The notes below the pieces were generated by a model, which saw only the letters and a program-made list of their open reading frames with translations, had not been told where the DNA came from and ran no database searches. Positions 1 to 8,033 of a DNA stretch of 11,467 nt are shown here, piece after piece. The position numbers and the translations under genes were made by a program. Source of the stretch: Silvanigrellales bacterium (lineage in GTDB: Bacteria > Bdellovibrionota_B > Oligoflexia > Silvanigrellales > Silvanigrellaceae); the NCBI GenBank assembly GCA_028285285.1, contig JANQPW010000978.1, positions 1-11,467 of the forward strand. The letters are read 5' to 3'. How positions within the stretch are numbered: the first letter of the stretch is position 1; each line of letters begins with the position of its first letter.

Positions 1-1
1 T

Positions 2-592
2 TTTTCCCGTTTTCTCAACACAGCTGCCTTTAGCAATGGTGAACAGGTGAATCACGTGACGATAGCCCGAGACACTGGTGTGTCGTCAAAAGTCGTGAAG
101 AGTTACTTTGAAATTCTGTACGACACCCTGATCGCATTTGAAATTCCCGCCTGGCGCAAAGTTGTCAAACGAAGACTCGCGCTTTCTCCGAAGTTTTACT
201 TTTTTGATGTGGGGCTGGCAGGGTATCTCATGAAGCGCAAACCGAAGCGCGGCACACCCGAGTTTGGTCATGCCATTGAACACTTCATTCTGTGTGAGGT
301 TGAGAATTATCGCCGCTACCGCGATCCGGAGTTGAAGCTTTCTTTTTGGCGCACGGCGAGCAACTTTGAGGTGGATCTTATTTTGGGCAACATGGACATG
401 GCCATCGAGATCAAAGGCAAAGCCCGAGTTGTCAATTCAGATTTGAAGGGTATTCAGGCATTGCTGGAGGAACACCCCCAAGCACGACCTTTGGTTGTTT
501 CACTCGACGAAGAAAAGCGGGTTGTGAATGGTGTTGAAGTTCTGCCCTATCGGCAGTTTTTGGATCAACTCTGGAAAGGAAAACTGATTTGA
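2..592 (+). CDS. DUF4143-family P-loop ATPase, C-terminal part (5' end outside window)
   Basis: The reading frame is open from base 2, so this is the last 196 residues of a longer protein; the GTG at 47 is internal, not the start. Residues about 15-50 look like a winged helix-turn-helix (ARDTGVSSKVVKSYFEIL), followed by the family-typical KFYFFDVGLAGYL. A nuclease-like core follows, with E-V-D at about 123-125 and E-I-K at about 136-138. This order (AAA_14 ATPase domain, then wHTH, then DUF4143 with a PD-(D/E)XK-like fold) is standard for a large family of bacterial and archaeal ATPases of unsettled function, often strain-variable. The ATPase domain itself lies off the left edge. The gene converges on the lipoprotein operon with a gap of 37 bases, and I see no clear terminator there. 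The family call is firm; the cellular role is unknown. Confidence 0.88.
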   Translation, partial: FSRFLNTAAFSNGEQVNHVTIARDTGVSSKVVKSYFEILYDTLIAFEIPAWRKVVKRRLALSPKFYFFDVGLAGYLMKRKPKRGTPEFGHAIEHFILCEVENYRRYRDPELKLSFWRTASNFEVDLILGNMDMAIEIKGKARVVNSDLKGIQALLEEHPQARPLVVSLDEEKRVVNGVEVLPYRQFLDQLWKGKLI

Positions 593-629
593 GAAGGCCT
601 GAAATGCTGTGGTTGCGGTTCGGTGGTGT

Positions 630-2048
630 TCAGTGGGTAGGGGCAAGGCCGGGAGCGAGCACAGTTTCTTCTTTCAACCTCCCATAGAACTCCGTGCACT
701 CCGTTGTGAAGATTTGACCCTCTGAGGTTTGGGTTTCCAGACTGGCCAGGGCCTGTTCTGCAGCCGAATCGAGAGCCGTGTGCCACTGCGTGAGCCGGGC
801 CACGAGGTTTTCGTTTTTCATGGTCTCGGGCCTATCGTCGCCAGCACCTGGTGGTCGTTGAAGATCCGGGCGCGTGGCTGCATATTCTTCAAAACGGCGT
901 TTCACAGTGTTGGGATCGGGCCTGAGATAGTCTCCCGTGCGGGCCTCAGGGTAGACATGTAGACTCAGAGCCTCCTTGGCAAAATCCACGAGGTCCCAGC
1001 CAGAGGTCGGCCGATAGAACACGTTTTTGAGGGAGGTCATGAATGTGTTGCGGTGCACCTCTTCCCTCAACGCTTTCATCAGCAAGCCGGTTTCTCTTGT
1101 TTTGCGATATTGGTTTTTGATCAGGAGAAAGAGGTTGTGAGCGGCGTTCCCGGTTTTCGCATCAAAGTCTTTGGCCATCCCGTTTCGGTAGGTTTGGATG
1201 TGTCGGTCTGTGAGGCCCAACGATTCCTTTTCGGCAGCGAGAAACTCCAACACGAGAGAGACGGCGCGTTGGAGAAAACGAAACACTTCGGGTGGCACGG
1301 CGAGAGAGGGAAGGTGAAATGCCAGATCGTGATGCATGATGGAGCCGCTGAGAGAAAGAGGAAAGTAGACACGATCGGAGTCGCTCCGCACGAGCTGATC
1401 GAGAAAAAAGCCTTCGCTGGCAGCGCTCAAGATCTGGGCGTCGTAAAACTGGATGACAATCCGGTCTTCTTCGGGAAGGAAGGAGTTCAGAAGTTCGATG
1501 GCCGCGGCGGCTTCGCTGAGGTTGGGTGTGGTGATCCGAGGAGCTTCTCCCGGTTTCTCTTTGAGTTCAAAGCCAAAGAGGCGCGACACATTTTCGCCGA
1601 GCACCGCATGGAACACCCGCATGTCCCCAGTGGGGTCGATCTTGTCGTTGAGGCACTTGGTCACCGGATCTTTGCTCATCGATGGAGAAAACGAATCGGC
1701 GGCAAGCGCAAAACGGAGGCGGCAGCTGGGAGCCCGTGAGTTGTTGATGAGCTCGGCTGGCCAACCGGTTGCGTTGAGGGAGAGCCTGCCCGGCAGAATG
1801 TCTTCGAGATGAAGCGTGGCACTTTCCAAAAAGCCATGGGGTGGTCGGTTTTCCCGGAGCCAGGCCGTGAGGTGTTGGTGATCTTGTTTCTCAATGGGGC
1901 AGAGGTGCTCTTCGGTTGCTGTTTTCAGCGCGAGGTGTTGCCTGGGCACGCAGCCAAACGAAACAAGCAGAAAAGCGAAGACAGAGCTCAAGCGCCAGAG
2001 CCGGGCGGGACCCCGTCGTCTCTCAGTGATCTTTGCTGCCGGGGTCAT
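630..2048 (-). CDS. Putative lipoprotein of unknown function, 472 aa (last gene of the lipoprotein operon)
   Basis: I do not recognise a family. The ATG at 2048 is chosen because it puts a normal signal peptide at the N terminus: Arg-rich residues 9-19, hydrophobic 20-32, and a candidate lipobox SFGC ending at Cys33. A TTG at 2087 is possible but would add 13 residues before the signal. The start lies 26 bases inside the end of the AAA+ lipoprotein gene, with only a modest purine-rich ribosome site (AGAGAA), so translation is probably coupled. The mature part is mixed alpha/beta with helical stretches around 250-345. Four non-lipid cysteines (50, 109, 132, 451) could form disulfides. An HHDLAFH run at 239-245 could bind metal but matches no protease motif. 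The Phe at -2 of the lipobox is unusual, so lipidation is less certain than export. It is probably a partner of the AAA+ lipoprotein, judging by gene order alone. Confidence 0.8.
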   Translation of the reverse strand: MTPAAKITERRRGPARLWRLSSVFAFLLVSFGCVPRQHLALKTATEEHLCPIEKQDHQHLTAWLRENRPPHGFLESATLHLEDILPGRLSLNATGWPAELINNSRAPSCRLRFALAADSFSPSMSKDPVTKCLNDKIDPTGDMRVFHAVLGENVSRLFGFELKEKPGEAPRITTPNLSEAAAAIELLNSFLPEEDRIVIQFYDAQILSAASEGFFLDQLVRSDSDRVYFPLSLSGSIMHHDLAFHLPSLAVPPEVFRFLQRAVSLVLEFLAAEKESLGLTDRHIQTYRNGMAKDFDAKTGNAAHNLFLLIKNQYRKTRETGLLMKALREEVHRNTFMTSLKNVFYRPTSGWDLVDFAKEALSLHVYPEARTGDYLRPDPNTVKRRFEEYAATRPDLQRPPGAGDDRPETMKNENLVARLTQWHTALDSAAEQALASLETQTSEGQIFTTECTEFYGRLKEETVLAPGLAPTH

Positions 2049-5000
2049 CAAAGTTCTCTGCTGATTTCCAGCCCAGGAATATGGCAAGGCTTTCCAGGAA
2101 AGTTGTCAAGAAAGACCGTCTCACCTCGGCCAGCGATTCCATCAGGGGGCCTGAGTCTTCTTTCACCGTTGTGAGATCTTTGATGAGTTGCCTCACTTCG
2201 GAAGGAACTGGCTTTTCCCTCAAGAAGGAGTGGGGCTGATCGGTGGGGAGCGTTCCCCGTCGGTGCACCTTGCAGCTGGGAAAGCCATCTTCACCACGTC
2301 GGTTATTCTTGAGCGCCTCAAAGGAAATGTACTCCTTAATACCGGCGTATCGTTTCAAGTCGCTTTTGAGAGACTCTTCTTCCAAGCTGAAGACCATTTC
2401 GTCGAGGCGATCGGTACTGATCTTGAAAGAGGTTTGATATTGTTCGATATTGGACACGCTGAGGTAACTCGTCATGATGTTTTGAGCAAACTTTTCCACG
2501 AGGGGTGTGAGCTTGATCACAATGACCCGAACGCTGCTTGAACTGTTGTCGGTGCGCATGCGCGCGATGATGCCCATGGACTCCTTTTCCGTCATAAGTT
2601 CAAAGGTGTTCTTTCCGGCGCTGTGGCGTTGTTGGGCCCATTGGTACACCTCTCGCAAAACGGGGTAGGCATTGAGGGGAATCAGTCGGCCTCCCAGATT
2701 TCTTTCGATCTCCAGGAAAGACTTCAGAGGGTATTTCGGTGTGTTTCCTTGATAGTATGAGTTGGCAATCTTTGTGACCAAGAAGGTGAGATCCCGTAGC
2801 TGCCTTGCCGACTGGCGCATACGGGTGTCGACCTCCTGAAAAGATGCATTGAGGAAGGTGGACTCCAGATCCCAGGCCACAACACCCGCCAAATGAGCTA
2901 GAATGGAATTGGAGAGAGAGATGATGTTGGCGTAGTCGGAGTGGGTTGTGAGTGTGCCAGCCCAATCGGGGATGGGTCCAAACACCCGTTCGAGCCGGCC
3001 TTTCTCGGTCACGGAGATCTCCAGGTCTTTTTCAATGAGCGATTGTCTCAAAGCCACTGTCATGGCCGCCTCACCCGCAATGACCACCGCAAACTCACTC
3101 ATCCGCTTATGAATCTGTTGAACGGCGTGATCTTTGAGATCCACCTCGGTGAGGGGCACGGCTTCATCCAGTGACTTGAGTCTGTTGTATTTCTTCGGGC
3201 TGCTGGTGTAGGCCACGCGGGTGGTGAAAAAGGCCTCGCTGGCACCATTGCTCGACTTCCCGGTCTGGAGGCCGATTTTCACACCATGCACTTGTTTTCC
3301 TTCACACCTGACCTTTGCGCTCAGTGCCTCATTCACCGTTGAGCCAATGTAGCTCGCCACGAAACCTCCGGCCACGTCGACCAAGTTGCGGAAGCCTTTG
3401 CGGGCGTCCACGACTTCGCGATACACGGCGTGAACCAGGTCGTTGTCAAAATCCACTTCTATGACGGGGCTTGCCTGGGCATCAAGAAACAAGACTTGGA
3501 GCGCGAGAGCCACCCTCAGGAACTGGCTTTCAATGAACTTCACATAGCCTCGGGGTCTGGGTGGCAACATGAAGCCAATGGTGCCAATGCGATCACGGAA
3601 AGCGGCTTGGTTTTCAAAGTCTTCCTTGGTGAGGAGTTTGGAAACGTGCTCCTCAAACTCATCAATGCCTTCATTGGGGCGACCAAACACGCCCAAAACA
3701 AGGTTGTCCATGAACTCCTGGTATTTAGGCGCGAGGCTTTCCACCACCAAACGCCGACAAAGGGGGTCGCGCTTGAGGTCGGGCAGTTGCCCAGGTTCGT
3801 CGGGGAGGTATTCCAGGGGCGTCTGGTTGCACTGCTCGATGTCGGGGCTTTCCACAATTTTCTCGACTTCATTTTGCAGAGGGATCACATTGCCGGCGAG
3901 GAAAATGAAGACGTTACCGGCCCAGCTTTGTTTGGCGGTGACGATTTCTTCTTTTTTCTCTTGGTAGAAGTCAAGAAAGCCTTTGGGGTTGTCTCGCAGC
4001 GCAAACATCAGTTTTTCCACCGGACTGAAGGCTGATATGGCCTCCACATAGCGCGGTAGGTAGCGGCTCACCGTGTTGTGGATCAGTTTTTCGGGAAGGG
4101 TTTCAAACTCCAGACCCAAGATCCGTTGAAAAGCCCGACGCAACACACCTGTGAAGTAGGGATCGTTAGGGTCGCCTGCTGCAACGGCTTCCGCAAGGGT
4201 CTTCGCTCCATTTGCAACGTCTTCAGCCAGTGCTTCGGCGTCGGGAACAGGGGCGGGCACGCGAATATCTGATAATTTGTCTTTGGTGTGGTTGTCGAGC
4301 AATACCTGGTGGGCAGTGGGGTAAAACTCCACAAATTTTTCGAGAATGGGTTTGAGTCGCTTGAGAATGTCTTCTGCATCATCTTCGAAACCACGGAGTT
4401 CTGCCCTGGCTCGATCAAGTTTCGTTTTGACCTCCCGATACTCCGGATCGTCTTCATATTCGATCTGATTGAGCACCTCTTCTTCTTGGTAAGTTGTTTG
4501 CCTGATGGTTTCCGTGCGGCTTTCGCGGCTCTCCTCCTCTTCCTTTGGAGGGGTAGCCAACGGCGAAAGATCGAAGGGGTTGTAGTCTGCACTGTCTGGG
4601 GAGCTGCTGTTCAGCAGGTCGTCATTGGGGTTGTTGTCCGTCTCTGTGACTTCGACTTCTCGTTCACGCGTTTGCGTGCGTTTTCTCACAGCTTCTTTCT
4701 CGTTGAGTTCATCAATCCGGAGCTCGTGGAGCGTGAGCTTCGCCTTGATGAGATCGATCGCGCCCTGTTTTTCAATACGGCGCTTCTCGAGTTGGGAAAA
4801 TTCAACGGCGATTTTTTCGAGCTGGTCTTTGATGTTGCCGGGATCTGTTCCCTTGGTGATGGAGATGGAACCGTCTCCCACGGCCTGCCAAAGCAGCTCA
4901 AAGTTCTTGGCACTGTCTTCCATGCGCTGTTTCGCTTCGTTGAATTCGCGCGTGACGTCGCTCCGTTTGGTGTCTTCTTCCCGCTTTCGGGTGTTGAGCT

Positions 5001-5763
5001 GCTCATTGAGCTTGGTGAGGGCTGGGTCGAGAACGTTTCGAAGAGCTTGATCGTAGTAGCTCTGGTAACTTGAATAGTTGTTTATGTTTTGTTTCATTTC
5101 TTCAGCAAGGACTTCTTTGACTCTCTCCAGCTTTTCAATCTCTTCCAAAACCGTGGCCTCGCTCCAATACTGCACCCGATCGAGAGGGGGCACGGCAATG
5201 CGTTTGGGGTCAGGGGCCACATAAGCCCGTTGATACTCATCGAAGAGCAGCACGCCCGGTGTGGGAATATCGCCGAAACGACCATCTTCAACAGCGTAGT
5301 CGCGAATTTTTGAAACGTTGAGGTAACTGTCCTTTGAGGTAACTAGTTTGTACTCCACATTCTCCCCAGCCTGAATGGCCTTGGCCACCAGCTTCACGAA
5401 ACTGGTTTTGCCGCCACCAGGAAGGGAGTTCATCACAAAGAGTTTGGCCCCTTGTCGCAGACCCACCGCAGGCTGAAGGATGAGGTCGTTCATGCGGGCT
5501 TGCACGCTCTGAATGATGGGGTGAAATTCCTGTGGATATTGCTGTTTGATTCTGTTGAGAGCGCGGGTGACCTCGCCGAGTTTGGCCCGTTGTTGGGGGC
5601 TTGCGTCGGTAACAGACTGCAGACGACCTTTTGTGAGGTTGCAGGCTGCCAAAGCCAGGAGCAAAGTGAATGCTTGCAGGCGCACAAAAGAACGCCAGCG
5701 CCGGCTAAGACGGCGAGGGAGCGCACGTTGGCGCAGTCGTGCAAGGAAGGTGAATCCGTTCAT
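2023..5763 (-). CDS. AAA+ ATPase carrying a lipoprotein signal peptide, 1246 aa
   Basis: The N terminus is a type II signal: 30 residues with nine Arg, a hydrophobic stretch, then LAAC with the cysteine at 41. An AAA+ module follows. Walker A is SLPGGGKT (113-120), with Ser where Gly is usual. Walker B is VLLFDE (161-166). A sensor 1-like strand NVFIFLAGN ends at Asn625. FRDRIG (722-727) resembles an arginine-finger segment, and GFRNL (790-794) resembles the sensor 2 motif of Clp/HSP100 proteins. Walker B to sensor 1 is normally about 40-60 residues but here is about 460; the insert has charged coiled-coil-like helices (about 202-360), an acidic low-complexity stretch (about 360-440) and another helical part. 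Residues about 850-1246 match nothing I know. The ATG start is supported by GGGGGAG at 5771-5777 and a 4-base ATGA overlap with the upstream gene. Export of an ATPase is paradoxical, since the periplasm lacks ATP. The AAA+ fold is well supported; substrate and location are inference. Confidence 0.88.
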   Translation of the reverse strand: MNGFTFLARLRQRALPRRLSRRWRSFVRLQAFTLLLALAACNLTKGRLQSVTDASPQQRAKLGEVTRALNRIKQQYPQEFHPIIQSVQARMNDLILQPAVGLRQGAKLFVMNSLPGGGKTSFVKLVAKAIQAGENVEYKLVTSKDSYLNVSKIRDYAVEDGRFGDIPTPGVLLFDEYQRAYVAPDPKRIAVPPLDRVQYWSEATVLEEIEKLERVKEVLAEEMKQNINNYSSYQSYYDQALRNVLDPALTKLNEQLNTRKREEDTKRSDVTREFNEAKQRMEDSAKNFELLWQAVGDGSISITKGTDPGNIKDQLEKIAVEFSQLEKRRIEKQGAIDLIKAKLTLHELRIDELNEKEAVRKRTQTREREVEVTETDNNPNDDLLNSSSPDSADYNPFDLSPLATPPKEEEESRESRTETIRQTTYQEEEVLNQIEYEDDPEYREVKTKLDRARAELRGFEDDAEDILKRLKPILEKFVEFYPTAHQVLLDNHTKDKLSDIRVPAPVPDAEALAEDVANGAKTLAEAVAAGDPNDPYFTGVLRRAFQRILGLEFETLPEKLIHNTVSRYLPRYVEAISAFSPVEKLMFALRDNPKGFLDFYQEKKEEIVTAKQSWAGNVFIFLAGNVIPLQNEVEKIVESPDIEQCNQTPLEYLPDEPGQLPDLKRDPLCRRLVVESLAPKYQEFMDNLVLGVFGRPNEGIDEFEEHVSKLLTKEDFENQAAFRDRIGTIGFMLPPRPRGYVKFIESQFLRVALALQVLFLDAQASPVIEVDFDNDLVHAVYREVVDARKGFRNLVDVAGGFVASYIGSTVNEALSAKVRCEGKQVHGVKIGLQTGKSSNGASEAFFTTRVAYTSSPKKYNRLKSLDEAVPLTEVDLKDHAVQQIHKRMSEFAVVIAGEAAMTVALRQSLIEKDLEISVTEKGRLERVFGPIPDWAGTLTTHSDYANIISLSNSILAHLAGVVAWDLESTFLNASFQEVDTRMRQSARQLRDLTFLVTKIANSYYQGNTPKYPLKSFLEIERNLGGRLIPLNAYPVLREVYQWAQQRHSAGKNTFELMTEKESMGIIARMRTDNSSSSVRVIVIKLTPLVEKFAQNIMTSYLSVSNIEQYQTSFKISTDRLDEMVFSLEEESLKSDLKRYAGIKEYISFEALKNNRRGEDGFPSCKVHRRGTLPTDQPHSFLREKPVPSEVRQLIKDLTTVKEDSGPLMESLAEVRRSFLTTFLESLAIFLGWKSAENFDDPGSKDH

Positions 5764-6653
5764 TTGTCATCTCCCCCTTCTGGTGCTCGGATGCGATCGA
5801 GAAGCCGAGCCTCATCGGCACAGGCCTTATGGTCGATCTTGCGCGGGCCAGCTTCCCTGATCAGCATCTCTGTGAGGTCGAGAATTTCTGGAGGTGCTCC
5901 CAGCCCCATGCTGAGCCTCTTCTCTGTTGTTTCCGTGTTGGCAAACTGTTCTTTCATGTAGTTGAAGGAAACAGTGAGATCGGCAACTTTCTCGGGGTAT
6001 GCTTTGAGGAATTCACAGGTTTCTGCTTTTTGCTCTTTGCACACTTTGAGGGGGTTTTTGCGACCCACCACCACACGATTCACAAATTTGCCAGGCTGGC
6101 TCAACTGCTGGAAAAAGAAATCGATGAAGAACTGCTCTTTGCTGGAGATTTTCTCCGATTGAGCGTACCGCTTCACCGACGCATCAAATTCCTTCCAGCT
6201 CATCGGCCGGTGGCGGTCGTCTTTTGGGCTTTGTATAGGGTGGAAGGCCACTTGGTTTATGATTTTTGGAGTGGTTTCAATTTCTTCGAATTGGGCTCTG
6301 CGTCCGTCCTCTCGCCTTTCAAGAAGTTTGACGATGTACTCCCATAGAGTTTTTGGTTCCTCTGGAAGTTGTTTTGTTTTCGGGGGAGTCTCATAAATTC
6401 TGGGGCCAGTGATGCGGTAGGCACAAAACTTCACCTGAGAATCGAGACGCGCCGTGTCAAAAAAGATCATGTCGATGTAGTTGGTGTCTACCGTCACGAG
6501 CGTTTTGTTTTCAGATGAAGAAGGGGTTTTTTCAGACACGGTGCACGCCGTCACAGGTGCCACTAGAGCCACCAACGAAAGCAGCAGCAGCTTTGAAAAG
6601 AGGGCCAGGGGCCAAAACCCTGTTTCTTTTGAAGCCCTCACAATTTTGCGCAT
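5760..6653 (-). CDS. Putative lipoprotein of unknown function, 297 aa
   Basis: No family is recognised. The start at 6653 is chosen from in-frame alternatives (6674, 6692) because a strong AGGAGG lies five bases before it. The N terminus has a positively charged head, a hydrophobic stretch (about 13-36) and a good lipobox VTAC with Cys37. After a Ser/Glu/Lys linker comes a predicted beta-rich segment (about 51-85) containing VKFCAYR, then mostly charged helical sequence. Mature cysteines are at 77, 205, 213 and 278, the middle pair as C-x7-C, which is compatible with oxidative folding outside the cytoplasm. Its stop codon overlaps the start of the AAA+ lipoprotein gene (ATGA), which usually indicates translational coupling and often partnership of the products. 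The 150 bases upstream separate it from the 397-aa lipoprotein gene. Role unknown; possibly an adaptor or co-anchor of the ATPase. Confidence 0.85.
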   Translation of the reverse strand: MRKIVRASKETGFWPLALFSKLLLLSLVALVAPVTACTVSEKTPSSSENKTLVTVDTNYIDMIFFDTARLDSQVKFCAYRITGPRIYETPPKTKQLPEEPKTLWEYIVKLLERREDGRRAQFEEIETTPKIINQVAFHPIQSPKDDRHRPMSWKEFDASVKRYAQSEKISSKEQFFIDFFFQQLSQPGKFVNRVVVGRKNPLKVCKEQKAETCEFLKAYPEKVADLTVSFNYMKEQFANTETTEKRLSMGLGAPPEILDLTEMLIREAGPRKIDHKACADEARLLDRIRAPEGGDDK

Positions 6654-6803
6654 GATCCCCTCCTCTTTTGCCATGGGCGCACCGAGGGGCAATCGGATTG
6701 GGAACGAGCTGAGGAGAGGGAAATTCTTGCAGCGAGGTGAGCACCAAATTGACTCTCTCGGAAAGCACTGCGAGCGCTGGAGAGCGGTGTCGTCTTAAAA
6801 GAC
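6654..6803. other. 150-base intergenic gap inside the lipoprotein operon
   Basis: This gap separates the 397-aa and 297-aa lipoprotein genes, whose neighbours are otherwise 36 bases apart or overlapping. Apart from the ribosome site at its 3' end I see no convincing promoter, terminator or small gene. A short GTCTT-AA-AAGAC dyad (6792-6803) sits right after the upstream stop codon, but its two-base loop and the lack of a T-run make it a poor terminator. An internal promoter cannot be excluded. Confidence 0.4.
6659..6664 (-). promoter_or_regulatory. Ribosome binding site deciding the start of the 297-aa lipoprotein
   Basis: On the minus strand the bases read AGGAGG, a full Shine-Dalgarno core, five bases before the ATG at 6653. 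It lies inside the longer alternative reading frames starting at 6674 and 6692 and argues against them. Confidence 0.75.
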
Positions 6804-7997
6804 TTAGAACCCGAGACTTTCCACGGAAACAGCACTTCCATCAAGCAGTGCGTTCAGACTGTGGCCTGGAATCACGGCATCGTTTGCCAGCACGAACTTC
6901 TCCATGTCGAGCACCAAGTCAAGCATTTCTTTTTCCACCATGGTGGTGGGGTTGAAGGGGGCCTTTTTTTGCAGTGGTCGGGCTCCCTTGGTCACGGGGT
7001 CGGCATAGCCATTGGCCTTTCGTTGGTAGAATGTGGTTTGAATGCCATCGGTGATGCCATCGATAACTGCAACAAACTCATAGGTGGCTTTCATGTGCCT
7101 TCCCTTTGTGAGCTCAATGCGGTGCAGGGCCACTTTTTTGAGATTGCCAAAAAGACCTGTTTCATTTTTTCCAACCCTTAAGGAACCATTCACTCGCGGA
7201 TCCACGCTTGCTGACTCAAAGCGAGGCGCTGTGAGGGGGCCACTGGTGCGCAGCTGCACGTCGATCATTCCATAACCTGTGAGGTCGAAGCTGATCTTTT
7301 CTGTGTGCACGCTGCGCCGGTGCCTTTGCTTGAAAGACAGTGTCACAACAAAATCGCGCATGTTGGCAGGGTTCAACAGAGATTGCTGCACCCCTTCTCC
7401 CGAGGTGGTCAGCAGCTGGGTGAGGGAGCCGAGATCGGGTTGTGAACTCACGGCCCGGTCAAAGCCTCTGATGGCGGCTTTTATTTTGTTGCGAATGTCT
7501 TTTCCCAGGGCCATACTCATGAGCTTGCCCACAATAAAGCTGTTGGGGTCACGACCACCATTCACCACAAATTCGTCGGCATGATTGTTGTCGTAGGGTT
7601 TGGTGGTGAAGGTGATGTCTCGCATGGTGAAGTTCTTCACTTTGGCGATGTGCGGCTTTGCCTCCAGTCGCACATGACCCTGATCGCTCACTTGGAGCTT
7701 CACCTGAGCGCCTTCGGGAACAATGGCAACTTCATTCACTTCGCCGAGGAGCATTCCCGGAAGACCTGAGAGCTTGCCTTTGATGGGAATGCGAAGCTCA
7801 CGAGTGCTCACAAACTCGAGGCTGCCCGTCACCGGCACGTTGTCTAAAACGCGCATGAGCTGGGAAGTTTCTGTAACAGGGTGTCTCCCCTGAGCGTCGT
7901 TGCCGGCTGGCTCTTCGGAAGAGCTACAAGCCAGCAGGCTGACAGCACCCACAATCATGGCGCAAGACCTGATCATGTTTCCTTTGGCTCGTTTCAT
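6804..7997 (-). CDS. Putative beta-rich lipoprotein of unknown function, 397 aa
   Basis: The ATG at 7997 is preceded at five bases by GGAG within AAGGAGAG; the longer frame starting at 8027 lacks such support. The signal peptide is short with a clear lipobox SLLAC (Cys24), then a Ser/Glu/Gly/Asn/Asp linker. The mature chain has no cysteine. It consists largely of alternating hydrophobic/polar stretches typical of long antiparallel beta-sheets (about 55-140 and 225-330), with a helical middle (about 165-215) and a Lys-rich C-terminal helix region ending in a hydrophobic tail. This pattern vaguely recalls extended beta-sheet lipid-binding envelope proteins (AsmA-like or TULIP-like), but I cannot point to a diagnostic motif. 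It lies 36 bases downstream of the 302-aa lipoprotein gene, presumably in one transcript. Function unknown. Confidence 0.85.
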   Translation of the reverse strand: MKRAKGNMIRSCAMIVGAVSLLACSSSEEPAGNDAQGRHPVTETSQLMRVLDNVPVTGSLEFVSTRELRIPIKGKLSGLPGMLLGEVNEVAIVPEGAQVKLQVSDQGHVRLEAKPHIAKVKNFTMRDITFTTKPYDNNHADEFVVNGGRDPNSFIVGKLMSMALGKDIRNKIKAAIRGFDRAVSSQPDLGSLTQLLTTSGEGVQQSLLNPANMRDFVVTLSFKQRHRRSVHTEKISFDLTGYGMIDVQLRTSGPLTAPRFESASVDPRVNGSLRVGKNETGLFGNLKKVALHRIELTKGRHMKATYEFVAVIDGITDGIQTTFYQRKANGYADPVTKGARPLQKKAPFNPTTMVEKEMLDLVLDMEKFVLANDAVIPGHSLNALLDGSAVSVESLGF

Positions 7998-8033
7998 GTT
8001 CTCTCCTTCAATGCCGGTGTGTCCCAAAGCTGT

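Noticed and set aside
47..49. GTG as the start of the DUF4143 gene.
   Set aside because: The frame is open upstream to the window edge and the residues before it continue the family's wHTH region, so it is an internal valine.
1329..1334. HHDLAFH in the 472-aa lipoprotein as a metalloprotease site.
   Set aside because: It lacks the HExxH arrangement and no third ligand pattern is visible.
2900..3400. Faint resemblance of ATPase residues about 805-915 to an FtsH-type M41 peptidase (NEALS at 811-815 where HEAGH would be, AGEAA at 896-900, KDLE at 912-915).
   Set aside because: Both zinc-binding histidines are absent and the match is a few scattered residues. A profile comparison against M41 would be needed before even a degenerate protease could be claimed.
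3430..4035. Long open frame on the plus strand opposite the ATPase gene (201 codons), with several similar ones at 1053-1739 and 4288-5073.
   Set aside because: These lie antisense to a continuous, motif-bearing coding frame, show no family motifs, and are expected by-products of codon use in the real gene.
6792..6803. GTCTT-AA-AAGAC dyad after the stop codon of the 397-aa gene as a terminator.
   Set aside because: The loop is too short, the stem has little GC, and no T-run follows.
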